Assembly: GCF_019222765.1 (NCBI RefSeq)
Contig: NZ_CP078145.1
Span: 5,208,001-5,272,000 of the forward strand
Source: Nocardia iowensis
Lineage (GTDB): Bacteria > Actinomycetota > Actinomycetes > Mycobacteriales > Mycobacteriaceae
DNA: 64,000 bases
Direction of reading: 5' to 3'
Made by a program: the position numbers and the translations under genes. How positions within the stretch are numbered: position 1 is the first letter of the stretch; each line of letters opens with the position of its first letter. The notes under the pieces are model-generated. The model was not told the DNA's origin. It ran no database searches and worked only from the letters and a program-made list of their open reading frames with translations. This document shows positions 8,807-17,057 of the stretch, one piece after another.

Positions 8807-10798
8807 CTAGACGACCTTGGCGGCGATCAGCAGATTCCAGATCTCCCCCTGGTCGACGACCTCGACGCCGAGTTTCTCCGCTTTGGTCAGCTTGCTCTCA
8901 CCGACTCCCGCACCGGTGATGAGCAGGTCGGTATGCGCCGAGACCGAGGACGCCGCTGTCGCGCCCGCCTGCTCACACAGGCGTTGGAACGTCGGGCGGG
9001 CGACCTTCTCGCCGGAGCGCGGGTCGCTGATAGCGCCGGTGATCACCACCGTCTTGCCCGCCAGGGGCGCGCCCGCGGCAATGACCGGGGGAAGGTCCTC
9101 TTCGCGCACGTCCAGACAGACGCCCGCCGCTCGCAGCCGCTCCAGTTCCGGACGCAGGCGAGTGAGGTGCGCGACCAGGGACGCGGCGACCTTGGGTCCG
9201 ATATCCTCCACCGCCACGAGCTTTTCCTCGCCCGCGTCGGCGACCTCCTCCAGGGAGCCGAATCCCGCCCGGGCCAGGCGAGCGGCGGTGCCGTCGGAGG
9301 CCATCGGGATCGCCAGGCCGATCAGCGCGCGGCGCAGGCCGATGGAACGACTCGCATCGATCGAGTCGATCATGCGCGCGGCCGAGACCTCGCCGATGCG
9401 ATCGAACTCGAGCAGGCGCTCCTTTGTCAGCGTGTAGAAGTCCGACGGACTCTCCAGGATGCCCGCCTCGGCCAGACGTTCGATCCACACCTGCCCGATG
9501 GCATCGATGTCGGCCGCGGCCCGCGACGCCCAGTGGATCAACCTGCGCACGGTCTGTGCGGGGCACGAGACGTTGGTGCAGAACAGTTCTCGGCTGTTGC
9601 CCTGCTCGGTCACCGGCTGCTCGCACGAGGGGCAGGCGGCGGGCGGCACGATCTCGCGCTCCTCGCCTGTGCGTTTGGCGGCGTCGAGAACGCCTGCCAC
9701 GAACGGGATCACGTCGCCCGCGCGGCGCACCAGCACCGTGTCACCGACCTTGATGTCGCGGGCGCGGATCACCTCTTGGTTGGCCAGCGTGGCCTTCGTG
9801 ACCGTCGTGCCGCCCACGAACACCGGCTCCAGCCACGCGACCGGGACGATTTTGCCCGTCTTGCCGACGTCCCAGATCACCTCGCGCAACAGTGTGGTCT
9901 TCTCCTCGGCGGCGAACTTGAACGCCAGCGCGCCACGAGGGGAGTTCGATCGAGTCCCGGCCGCCGCGTAGGCATCCCGGTCGGCCAGCCGCAGTACCGC
10001 GCCGTCGAGGTCGTAGTCCAGCTCGTTGCGACCTTGCTCGATCGCGGTGATCGCCGCCTGCGCCTGCTCGGCGTCGATGCAGTGCCGCATCTGCGCACCG
10101 GCGATGCCCAGCGCCCGCAGCCCCTCTTCGAGGTCGACTGCGGCGCCGCCGTCGGAGGTATCCAAGTCGAAGCCGAAGAACCGCAGGCGGCGTTCGGAGA
10201 CCGTGGCCGGGTCCTTCGCGCGCAGCGTGCCCGCCGCGGCGTTGCGTGGGTTGATCAGCGGCTTGTCCGGGTGCGCGGTGTTGTAGGCGACGAAGGTCGA
10301 ACGCAGCATTACTGCCTCGCCACGGACTTCCACCCGGCCCGGGGCGTCGATCCGCTCCGGAATACCGTCGACCAACGCACGGACCAGCATGGTCACGTCG
10401 TCACCGGTGGTGCCGTCACCGCGGGTCACCGCACGCGCCAGCCGCCCGTCCTCGAAGACCAAAGCCAGGGACAAGCCGTCCAGCTTCGGCATCACCACCA
10501 CCGACTGGCCGGGGAAGCGGTTGAAGAAGGCCGCCACCTGCTCAGGCTTGGTCGCCTTCTCCAGTGACAACATCGGCCGCGAGTGCCGGATCGGGGCGTG
10601 CAGCACTGCGGGCGCACCGACCTGCTCCAACGGATTCGGGTCGGGCGCGAGGTCGGGGTGCGCCTCGATCAGGCTGCGTAACTCGTCCTCGATCGCGTCG
10701 TACTCGGCGTCCGCGACCAGCGGCGAGCCCTGATAGTAGGCGTCGCGCAGCACCACGATACGGTCGGCGAGCTGCTGGATATGTTCCCCAGTTTCCAC
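8807..10798 (-). CDS. ligA: NAD-dependent DNA ligase, LigA type
   Basis: 663 residues, full-length for LigA. Domains in order: the Ia NAD-binding domain (YYQGSPLVADAEYD), the adenylation domain with the KLDG nucleophile lysine (about residue 110) and GDGTTGDDVT, an OB fold, a four-Cys zinc finger (CPSC ... CTNVSC), helix-hairpin-helix repeats, and a C-terminal BRCT domain (LAGKTVVITGAISD onward). The enzyme seals nicks using NAD+ during replication and repair. The start is GTG 10798, because sequence upstream of it does not resemble LigA. Text such as MLSLEKAT and the KLDGLSLALVF motif differs somewhat from textbook actinobacterial LigA, so this may be a second, divergent paralogue; all catalytic motifs look intact. 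Confidence 0.92.
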   Translation of the reverse strand: METGEHIQQLADRIVVLRDAYYQGSPLVADAEYDAIEDELRSLIEAHPDLAPDPNPLEQVGAPAVLHAPIRHSRPMLSLEKATKPEQVAAFFNRFPGQSVVVMPKLDGLSLALVFEDGRLARAVTRGDGTTGDDVTMLVRALVDGIPERIDAPGRVEVRGEAVMLRSTFVAYNTAHPDKPLINPRNAAAGTLRAKDPATVSERRLRFFGFDLDTSDGGAAVDLEEGLRALGIAGAQMRHCIDAEQAQAAITAIEQGRNELDYDLDGAVLRLADRDAYAAAGTRSNSPRGALAFKFAAEEKTTLLREVIWDVGKTGKIVPVAWLEPVFVGGTTVTKATLANQEVIRARDIKVGDTVLVRRAGDVIPFVAGVLDAAKRTGEEREIVPPAACPSCEQPVTEQGNSRELFCTNVSCPAQTVRRLIHWASRAAADIDAIGQVWIERLAEAGILESPSDFYTLTKERLLEFDRIGEVSAARMIDSIDASRSIGLRRALIGLAIPMASDGTAARLARAGFGSLEEVADAGEEKLVAVEDIGPKVAASLVAHLTRLRPELERLRAAGVCLDVREEDLPPVIAAGAPLAGKTVVITGAISDPRSGEKVARPTFQRLCEQAGATAASSVSAHTDLLITGAGVGESKLTKAEKLGVEVVDQGEIWNLLIAAKVV

Positions 10799-10841
10799 AG
10801 CACCCGACGCTACCGATAGCCACCGACACGCATAGCGCCCG

Positions 10842-11279
10842 CTACTTCGGTTCGAGCACGAACACCGGGATCTGCCGGTCGGTCTTTTCCTGATACTCGG
10901 CGTAGGGCGGGTAGGCGGCCACCGCCCGCTCCCACCACTCGGCTCGCTCCACGCCCTCGACCTCACGCGCGACGTAGTCCTTCGTCACGGTGCCGTCCTG
11001 TAGCGGGAACTCCGGGTAGGCCTTGATGTTGTAGTACCAGGTCGGGTGCTCAGGGGCGCCGCCCTTGGACGCCACCACCGCATAGTTGCCGTTGTGCTCC
11101 ACACGCATCACCGGGGTGTAGCGCAGTTTTCCGGTCTTCGCGCCGCGCAGGGTCAGCAACACCACTGGCGACCCGAGAACCTCGACGCCTTCCGTGGTCC
11201 CGGTCTCGAGGATCTGCTTCGTCTGGTCCTGTACCCACTCGGTGGGGCTGAGTTCTGCGGATTCACTTGCCATGACCAC
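10842..11279 (-). CDS. F420-type nitroreductase (Ddn family)
   Basis: 145 residues, typical of the deazaflavin (F420)-dependent nitroreductase family. Diagnostic text includes [41 protein letters not shown] and [13 protein letters not shown]. Family members reduce nitroaromatics or quinones with F420H2; M. tuberculosis Ddn activates pretomanid. GTG 11279 is chosen as the start because AAGGA lies 8 nt upstream; ATG 11273, two codons inside, is nearly as good. It lies 43 bp upstream of the ligase gene on the same strand, so read-through is possible though the functions are unrelated. Confidence 0.88.
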   Translation of the reverse strand: MVMASESAELSPTEWVQDQTKQILETGTTEGVEVLGSPVVLLTLRGAKTGKLRYTPVMRVEHNGNYAVVASKGGAPEHPTWYYNIKAYPEFPLQDGTVTKDYVAREVEGVERAEWWERAVAAYPPYAEYQEKTDRQIPVFVLEPK

Positions 11280-11405
11280 GCCAACAATCCTTGCGTCCGC
11301 CTTATTCCCGCGCCGTCAACCTACTGCGAATCTCACGCGGCACACACAAATACGTCCCATGAATATGTTGACCTCGAGCGCACTCGAGGTTCAAGACTGT
11401 CGGCT

Positions 11406-12233
11406 ATGACGACATGGATTTGTGACGGATGCGGACTCGAACACGCGGCGTCCGAGACACCGCCCGCCGCCGACGGCTGCGTCTTCGCCACCGACGAGGT
11501 CAGCGTCGAGGAACGCGGCGACCTCGGACCACACGGGCGATGGACCACCCACGACGAACTGGCCCGGCAACCACACACCACCGAACACCGCGACCACGGA
11601 CGCGGCGTGCACAGCCTGCGCCGCGAACCGAGATTCGCGATCGGCCACTGGTCGTTTCTCGTACAAACTCCGCACGGCAACCTGCTGTGGGATCCGCCCG
11701 CCTACATCGATGACGACATCGTCGGCACGGTCGATCGACTCGGCGGCGTCGCGGTGATCGCCACCAGCCATCCGCACATGTTCGCCGCGCAGGTCAGCTG
11801 GAGCCATGCGTTCGGCAAGGCGCCGGTGCTGGTGAACGCCGCCGACCGAGAATGGGTACCGCGCCCCGATCCGGTGCTCGAATATTGGACGGGCCGCATC
11901 GAGCCGCTACCCGGCGTCGACCTCATCCAGCTCGGTGGGCACATGCGCGGCAGTTCGGTCGCACTTACCGCCGACGGCACCCTGCTCACCGGGGACACCA
12001 TCACCGGCAGCCTCGCCCCCGGCTGGGTAACGTTCCAGCGCAACTTCCCCAAGCACATACCGCTCTCGGCCGCCGTGGTGCGCCGCATCGTCGACGGGCT
12101 CGAACCGTACGAGTACGACCGGCTCTACACCCTGGGCGGTCACACGATCGATCACGACGCCGCGCAAGCCGTCCGCCGGTCGGCCGAGCGGCACATCCGC
12201 TGGGTCAGCGGCGAATTCGATCATCTGACCTGA
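11406..12233 (+). CDS. MBL-fold metallo-hydrolase with N-terminal CxxC
   Basis: 275 residues from ATG 11406. The first residues (TTWICDGCGLEHA) look like half of a zinc ribbon or rubredoxin-like CxxC. The MBL core includes IATSHPHMFAAQVSWS, which has the HxH of metal site 1 but lacks the usual following DH, then GHMRGS and TGDT. Such proteins are broad hydrolases; the substrate is unknown. It starts divergently about 125 bp from the Ddn-like gene. The missing DH makes the metal site unusual. Confidence 0.8.
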   Translation: MTTWICDGCGLEHAASETPPAADGCVFATDEVSVEERGDLGPHGRWTTHDELARQPHTTEHRDHGRGVHSLRREPRFAIGHWSFLVQTPHGNLLWDPPAYIDDDIVGTVDRLGGVAVIATSHPHMFAAQVSWSHAFGKAPVLVNAADREWVPRPDPVLEYWTGRIEPLPGVDLIQLGGHMRGSSVALTADGTLLTGDTITGSLAPGWVTFQRNFPKHIPLSAAVVRRIVDGLEPYEYDRLYTLGGHTIDHDAAQAVRRSAERHIRWVSGEFDHLT

Positions 12234-12440
12234 CGCCGGACTACGCCATGGCCGAAGCGGAAGGCCAGTTCTAGCTCAGCTGCTCGGCTAGCCCGACAAT
12301 GATTCCCTACGTGCGCTTTGGTGCGCACGACAGTAGTGACCTACTGCGACAAGGAAACTCATCGCCGGCGGTTACGCGGCGAGGCGGGTCGTCGCTGGGC
12401 TCGCGACAGCCGACGGTCATGTCTCGCACACGATAACCCG

Positions 12441-12479
12441 GTGACGTCGGTGGTCATCCCCGCGATAATGGCCGACGTG
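12441..12479 (+). promoter_or_regulatory. Promoter giving a probable leaderless mRNA
   Basis: GTGACG (12441-12446, close to the TTGACG -35) is followed after exactly 17 nt by GATAAT (12464-12469, a strong -10). Transcription would begin about 7 nt further on, at or next to GTG 12477, which is the expected first codon of the phosphotransferase. No ribosome-binding site is present, as expected for leaderless translation, which is common in actinobacteria. Confidence 0.6.
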
Positions 12480-13214
12480 GAGGAGGTCGAGGTCGTCGTC
12501 GCCCATCATGAGCGCGCGACCCTGCGCGTCGGTGACGTGTTCCTGAAGATCGACGCCGATCAGACGCGCACCGACGTCGAGGTCGAAGCGATGGCTATGG
12601 CGCCGATCCCGACTCCGGAGGTGCTGTGGCGCAAGCCACCTGTGCTCGCGCTCGCCGCCCTCCCCGGTACGGCACTCGGCCGCCTCGGCGAGCCGTCGAC
12701 CGCGTCGTCAGCGGCGTGGGCCGCGGCGGGTGCTGCCACGCGGGTGCTGCACGACGCACCGCTGCCGCCATGGCCCGGCCGCAGCCTTGACGAGATCGCA
12801 TCGCGCCTCGACGGCGAATGCGCGTGGCTCGTCACGAACGGCGTTCTTCCCACCGACCTGATCACGCGCAACCGCCGGGTTGCCGAGGCTGTGTTCCGGT
12901 CGTGGACACCGGTGTTCACGCACGGCGACTTGCAGGTCGCCCACGTGTTCGTCGACGGTGACGAGGTCACCGGCGTGGTCGATTGGTCCGAGGCGAGCCA
13001 AGGCGATGCCCTGTTCGACCTCGCCAGCCTGACGCTCGGACACGAGGAGCACCTCGGCGACGTCGTCGCCGGCTACGGCACCGACGTCGACCTCGACGTG
13101 ATCCGCGCGTGGTGGTCGTTGCGAAGCCTGCGGGCGATCCGTTGGCTGGTCGAGCACGGCTTCGACCCGACCGCGCCAGGCTGCGAGGTCGACGTGCTGA
13201 GATCCCGGATGTGA
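12477..13214 (+). CDS. Aminoglycoside phosphotransferase-like kinase
   Basis: 245 residues from GTG 12477. The motifs of the APH/choline-kinase fold are present: LRVGDVFLKID (N-lobe lysine), the catalytic loop FTHGDLQVAHVFV (HGDxxxxH, with H in place of the usual N) and VVDWSEA (metal-binding D). These enzymes transfer phosphate from ATP to small alcohols or aminoglycosides; the real substrate cannot be inferred and resistance is not implied. The start is based on the promoter layout just upstream; ATG 12468 is an alternative three codons earlier. Confidence 0.85.
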   Translation: MEEVEVVVAHHERATLRVGDVFLKIDADQTRTDVEVEAMAMAPIPTPEVLWRKPPVLALAALPGTALGRLGEPSTASSAAWAAAGAATRVLHDAPLPPWPGRSLDEIASRLDGECAWLVTNGVLPTDLITRNRRVAEAVFRSWTPVFTHGDLQVAHVFVDGDEVTGVVDWSEASQGDALFDLASLTLGHEEHLGDVVAGYGTDVDLDVIRAWWSLRSLRAIRWLVEHGFDPTAPGCEVDVLRSRM

Positions 13215-13275
13215 GTCTGCTTGAACCCGAAGGGGTGCCATTCGATTCGGTCCAAATACCGAGACACGCTGCGCT

Positions 13276-13857
13276 TCACCACGTTCGCTGATCACGGAGC
13301 CAGTCGTCCACCAAGCCGGAGACTCGTTCCGGCGTGGGATCGGACTTGATCATTGCGCTGATGCGCTGGGCTTGTGCGGTTGTGGGCAAGAAGCCCACCA
13401 AGAGGGCGGGGAGGAAGAGTCTGCGGGCCAGTAGCTCTTGCGCCGATGTCATCTGTGGCCTGCGGACTACCGAGACGTTGACGCGGATCGCGTGTTCATT
13501 GCCCCGCGGCACACCCGGTCGGTCGGACTCGATTGCGGCGTAACGAAATCCATGCGCGAGGTTACAGGCGGAGCAGTTCATCGGTCCGCGGCTGAGACGG
13601 TTGCCGCACTCCTCGCAGACGATCCGATCGAGCGCGGCGTCGACGATTCGCCAGTCGTGCTGGTCGGGTTCGGCAGTTATCAACCGGGCGACGTCGAGTT
13701 CATTTTCGCCCTGCCACTGATCGAAGAAGCAATGCCACTTCTCCTCTACGATGCCGTCGACGAGGCGCCGACATCGACGGCAGTCGGGTGCTCCACCGTA
13801 TTCGTAACCGCCGCACTCGTCGCATCGCGCCAGAGCGGCACCGACCGCGGGTCTCAT
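13276..13857 (-). CDS. Zinc-ribbon-containing hypothetical protein
   Basis: About 193 residues from ATG 13857; ATG 13869 and GTG 13950 are other possible starts, and none has a clear ribosome-binding site. Two zinc-ribbon-like cysteine clusters are visible: CDECGGYEYGGAPDCRRC near the N-terminus and CEECGNRLSRGPMNCSAC near residue 82. The middle contains a Trp-rich helix (EEKWHCFFDQWQGENE). The C-terminus has a hydrophobic stretch (LFLPALLVGFLPTTAQAQ) that could be a membrane or packing helix. I recognise no family; paired zinc ribbons often bind nucleic acids or proteins. It lies 104 bp downstream of the PPOX gene on the same strand. Confidence 0.65.
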   Translation of the reverse strand: MRPAVGAALARCDECGGYEYGGAPDCRRCRRLVDGIVEEKWHCFFDQWQGENELDVARLITAEPDQHDWRIVDAALDRIVCEECGNRLSRGPMNCSACNLAHGFRYAAIESDRPGVPRGNEHAIRVNVSVVRRPQMTSAQELLARRLFLPALLVGFLPTTAQAQRISAMIKSDPTPERVSGLVDDWLRDQRTW

Positions 13858-13961
13858 ACTCGCAATCATCGCGCCGGCGCCGCGATCAGCGCCAGCGTAG
13901 CCCGCGCAGGATCCCCGAGGCGGACCGTGGCAACGGGCTCGCGCGGCCACTCCAGAGTTGT

Positions 13962-14345
13962 TCAGGCGGGCGTGATCTCGATGCCGACGGTGCCGGATTT
14001 GCCGCGACGCAGGATGCTGCCCGTCACGATGACCGGGCCGAGCAGCCAGTACTTGCGCTTGAGGAGTTTGCGGACCTGTTCGGTGCCGTCGGCGTCGAGA
14101 ACGCGGCCGATTCCCTCGACGATTTCGCCGCGGGTCCGCTTCCCGCTTGGGTCACAGGTCTGCGCGGTGAGCGCCGGATTATTGCGCAGACGCTTGACTT
14201 TCCAGCTGTCGGTGGCCGTCCAGACATAGAGTTTGCTGTCGTCGAAAACGGCCCACATGGGCGCGCTGACCGGAGTGCCGTCCTTCCGGAAGGTGGTCAA
14301 CAGAACGTAGCCGCCCTTGCCGACAGTGCCGAGAGTGTTCGTCAT
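13962..14345 (-). CDS. PPOX-class F420-dependent oxidoreductase
   Basis: 127 residues, a typical split-barrel flavin/F420-binding fold. Recognisable text includes GKGGYVLLTTFRKDGTPVSA, WAVFDDSKLYVWTATDSWK and the C-terminal KYWLLGPVIV. This class (Rv1155-like and relatives) uses F420 or FMN to reduce small molecules such as biliverdin or quinones in the cytoplasm; the substrate is unknown. It starts divergently from the Gly-rich secreted protein, about 120 bp away, and is the second F420-type enzyme in the window. Confidence 0.87.
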   Translation of the reverse strand: MTNTLGTVGKGGYVLLTTFRKDGTPVSAPMWAVFDDSKLYVWTATDSWKVKRLRNNPALTAQTCDPSGKRTRGEIVEGIGRVLDADGTEQVRKLLKRKYWLLGPVIVTGSILRRGKSGTVGIEITPA

Positions 14346-14467
14346 ACGGGCAGCGTATCCGGCGGGGCCTGCCGCACTTTACCTGCGGCACAATCCGAAA
14401 CCGCGCATTGCGACTCGTCGATGCCGCTATGCTGCGGAGATACGGCAAACGTGCAGTGGGGGTTGCT

Positions 14468-15307
14468 ATGCTCGTTCGTGTTGGCGTCGTGCCCGGCATG
14501 GGCGGAATACGTTGGCGGGGCAGCAGATTCGCCGCCGGAATCATCGTGGCGGCCGGATGCGTTGTCGCCACGCCGGGTACGGCCGCAGCGGATCTGCCGC
14601 CCGGCTGTAGCGAATCCGGCGACATGGTGACGTGCATCTACCAATTCACCGGCGGGGAACAGACTTTCGAGGTGCCGGGCGGAGTGACTTCCGTGCGGGT
14701 GACCGCTATCGGCGGCCGGGCCGCGTTCAACAACAATTACCCCGGCGACATGGTCGTCGCGCCGCTGGATGTCGTACCGGAAACCACCTTGTACGTCATG
14801 GTCGGCGGTTCGGGCGGAGACGGCCCGGACCGAGGCGGTTTCAACGGCGGCGGCCCGGGCGGCGGGGGCAACTTCCCCGGCGTGGGCGGCGGTGGCGCGT
14901 CTGATGTTCGCCTCCTGCCGTCCGATGCTCCGGGCAGTCTGCGATCACGGTTGATTGTCGCCGCGGGTGCACCGGGGCCCAGCGGGTTCCACAGTCCCGG
15001 CCGGGGACGCACGGGCGGCGATGCGACCACCGAGGCGGGCGGGACGGGCGCGACGCCCGATCCCGGTGGTGCGGCAGGCTCGGACGGCGCGTTGGCCGCC
15101 GGCGGCGCGGGCGGAGACGGTTACTGCGGCGGTGGCGGGGGTGCGGGCGGCTACTACGGTGGTGGCGGTGGCGCTTCCGCTCCGAACCTGCTCACCTGCG
15201 GTGACGGCGGCAAGGGCTCGTCGTATGGTCCGGCCGACGCCGTGATCAGTCGTCCGCGCCCGGTCGAAGTCGCTGTGGTCAAAATCCAATATGCCGCGCC
15301 GCGCTGA
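14468..15307 (+). CDS. Secreted glycine-rich protein
   Basis: About 279 residues. The start at ATG 14468 has GGGGG 5 nt upstream; ATG 14408 and ATG 14498 are alternatives. A signal peptide is clear (RWRGSRFAAGIIVAAGCVVA ... AAA). The mature protein opens with a Cys-containing beta-rich segment (FEVPGGVTSVRVTAIGG), then has extreme Gly-rich blocks (GGFNGGGPGGGGNF, GGYYGGGGGASAP) in which pairs of Cys occur. The pattern fits Gly-rich surface proteins with a beta-sandwich and loops like those of ice-binding or ALK-type glycine-rich folds. Role unknown; exported through Sec. Confidence 0.75.
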   Translation: MLVRVGVVPGMGGIRWRGSRFAAGIIVAAGCVVATPGTAAADLPPGCSESGDMVTCIYQFTGGEQTFEVPGGVTSVRVTAIGGRAAFNNNYPGDMVVAPLDVVPETTLYVMVGGSGGDGPDRGGFNGGGPGGGGNFPGVGGGGASDVRLLPSDAPGSLRSRLIVAAGAPGPSGFHSPGRGRTGGDATTEAGGTGATPDPGGAAGSDGALAAGGAGGDGYCGGGGGAGGYYGGGGGASAPNLLTCGDGGKGSSYGPADAVISRPRPVEVAVVKIQYAAPR

Positions 15308-15407
15308 CGCAAGGGCCCGTCACCGGCACGCCAATCTTGGCTCTGGCGCAAATTCGGCGATCTGCCCGGCCAGTTGTGGCGACGAGATGCGTTGTGCGAG
15401 CTCTGAT

Positions 15408-16283
15408 TCAGAGAAACTGTCCGCTGGCTAGATACGGCGCCGGGGTCGGCATGTTGCGGACGGCGAGGTAGCCTTCTTGACCGATGCGGAGCCCGGCCGC
15501 CAGCCCGACGTCGACTGCCCACTCGTTGGCGGTGGTGATGCAGTTGACGAGCGTGTCCGCCTGCGCGGCGGCGAGCGCTTCCCAGAGCAGGTTCGCCGCG
15601 GTGCGGTGATCAGCCGCGGCCAGCAGAATCGGACGTCCTCGGTCATCGAGGTAGACGTATCCTGGCTTGTCGGCGCGGGACACGACCAAACGATTTCCGG
15701 TCAACAGATATTGGTGATCGGCGCCGTGCCCGGCCCCGCGCAGCTGGTGGTCCAGCCGGTTCATCCAGTCGAAGTCGTCGGCCGACCCGTCGGACAGTCC
15801 GGTCACCGCCGGCAGAGTGGAGCGGTCGACGGTGCCGATCATGCGCATCTGGGGGTGCAGCGAAAACCCGGCCAATCGGTAACGCCGGGTGGCTGCGGGA
15901 TGCACGGTGGAGGAGAACATTCCCGGACGACTGCCAGCGTGCGTCAGTACGGCGTCGAGCAGCCGTTTCCCGATGCCGTGACCCTGTCGGTTCGCCAGGA
16001 CGCCATAGGTTGCCAAGTACCACAGATGATCACGGTTCTGCGAGATCGCGAATCCCACGATCTGCTCGCCGTCGACCGCGACCCAGCAGCCGCACGGATC
16101 GATCTCGAGGAAGTAGCGCATGCGATCGATCCACCGCTTGGCAGCCTGCTCCGATCGAGGTTCGGGCTCGGGCTCGCTGACCCGTCGATTACGCCGATCA
16201 CTGTCGAGGAATACCGCGTCAGAAGTGCGTTCAGCGCTGGGTAGGTCGTCCACATGCAGCGGCCTGACCGCTACGCAATCCAT
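15408..16283 (-). CDS. GNAT N-acetyltransferase, tandem domains
   Basis: 291 residues. The first half contains the acetyl-CoA-binding signature (VLANRQGHGIGKRLLDAVL, about residues 93-111) preceded by WVAVDGEQIVGFAI. The second half (YLLTGNRLVVSRADKPGYVY onward) looks like a second, degenerate GNAT-like fold, as in several two-domain actinobacterial acetyltransferases. Cytoplasmic; the acceptor is unknown. It stands alone, converges with the Gly-rich gene and faces away from the ImmA/IrrE gene. Confidence 0.82.
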   Translation of the reverse strand: MDCVAVRPLHVDDLPSAERTSDAVFLDSDRRNRRVSEPEPEPRSEQAAKRWIDRMRYFLEIDPCGCWVAVDGEQIVGFAISQNRDHLWYLATYGVLANRQGHGIGKRLLDAVLTHAGSRPGMFSSTVHPAATRRYRLAGFSLHPQMRMIGTVDRSTLPAVTGLSDGSADDFDWMNRLDHQLRGAGHGADHQYLLTGNRLVVSRADKPGYVYLDDRGRPILLAAADHRTAANLLWEALAAAQADTLVNCITTANEWAVDVGLAAGLRIGQEGYLAVRNMPTPAPYLASGQFL

Positions 16284-16538
16284 TCGCTCACGCTACGAAC
16301 AACTCAGTGTGCAGGAAACTGATTTTCCGGATCGTGGGACAAAATGCGCACTAGCGCTTGATGATTCATCATATCGGGTTGCTCTGAACTTCGAGTACAT
16401 CCGGCTCAGCTGCGATCGAGCAGGTACCCGCGGCGGGGCATGTGGTGCCAGCACACGCGGCGATCGGCGCCCACGGGACTGCCAGATGCCTGACTACTCC
16501 CCTGGACAATCCGGACCATTGGCGGCGAAGATGGCTCC

Positions 16539-17045
16539 ATGTTCCGACGCGCCGGTGTCGACCCAGCGGTCGAACAAGTCAGACAGCTGGCGGATTCGCT
16601 CGAGGTGCCGCGGCCGTGGCATCTGGAAACCTTCGTAGCGCACGTTGCGGAGCGGGTGGGCAAGCCGATTCTGATTGTTCCGCACCAAGATCTGACCACG
16701 GGTGGATTTCCGTGCGGACTCGTCGTCGAACGCGCCGACGATATCGTCATCGTCCACGACGCGGCCAGCTCCGGCTATCACACCGACCACATCGTGATGC
16801 ACGAGATCGCCCATCTATTGCTCGACCACGCCGGATTCGTTTCGCCGGGAGCCCAGCGCCGGACGCTCGCGGCACTGTTCCCCGACCTGGATATCGATAG
16901 CGTGCTGCGCGTGCTCTCCCGCAGCGATTACGACGATGTCGATGAGAACCAGGCCGAACTTTTCGCATCGATGCTCATGTCCAACGTCGACGTCGACGTC
17001 AAGCGGCCGCGTTCGGTGCTCGGCCGCCTGGTCTTTCAGCGCTGA
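16539..17045 (+). CDS. ImmA/IrrE-family metallo-endopeptidase
   Basis: 168 residues. The zinc protease motif HEIAHLLLDH (HExxH, about residues 88-97) is intact, with a downstream acidic ENQAELFASMLM helix that supplies the third ligand, as in the M78 family. ImmA-like proteases cleave repressors, often XRE-type, to trigger phage or mobile-element genes; IrrE/PprI does so in DNA-damage responses. No XRE partner is adjacent. Instead a MAB_1171c-like membrane protein follows after only 12 bp, so the two form a bicistron. Confidence 0.88.
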   Translation: MFRRAGVDPAVEQVRQLADSLEVPRPWHLETFVAHVAERVGKPILIVPHQDLTTGGFPCGLVVERADDIVIVHDAASSGYHTDHIVMHEIAHLLLDHAGFVSPGAQRRTLAALFPDLDIDSVLRVLSRSDYDDVDENQAELFASMLMSNVDVDVKRPRSVLGRLVFQR

Positions 17046-17057
17046 GTCCCGCGAACA

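Noticed and set aside
8798..10567. Long plus-strand open frame (589 codons) opposite ligA
   Set aside because: It is the antisense shadow of the DNA ligase gene, is Arg/Gln/His-rich and has no domain. High GC leaves such frames open by chance.
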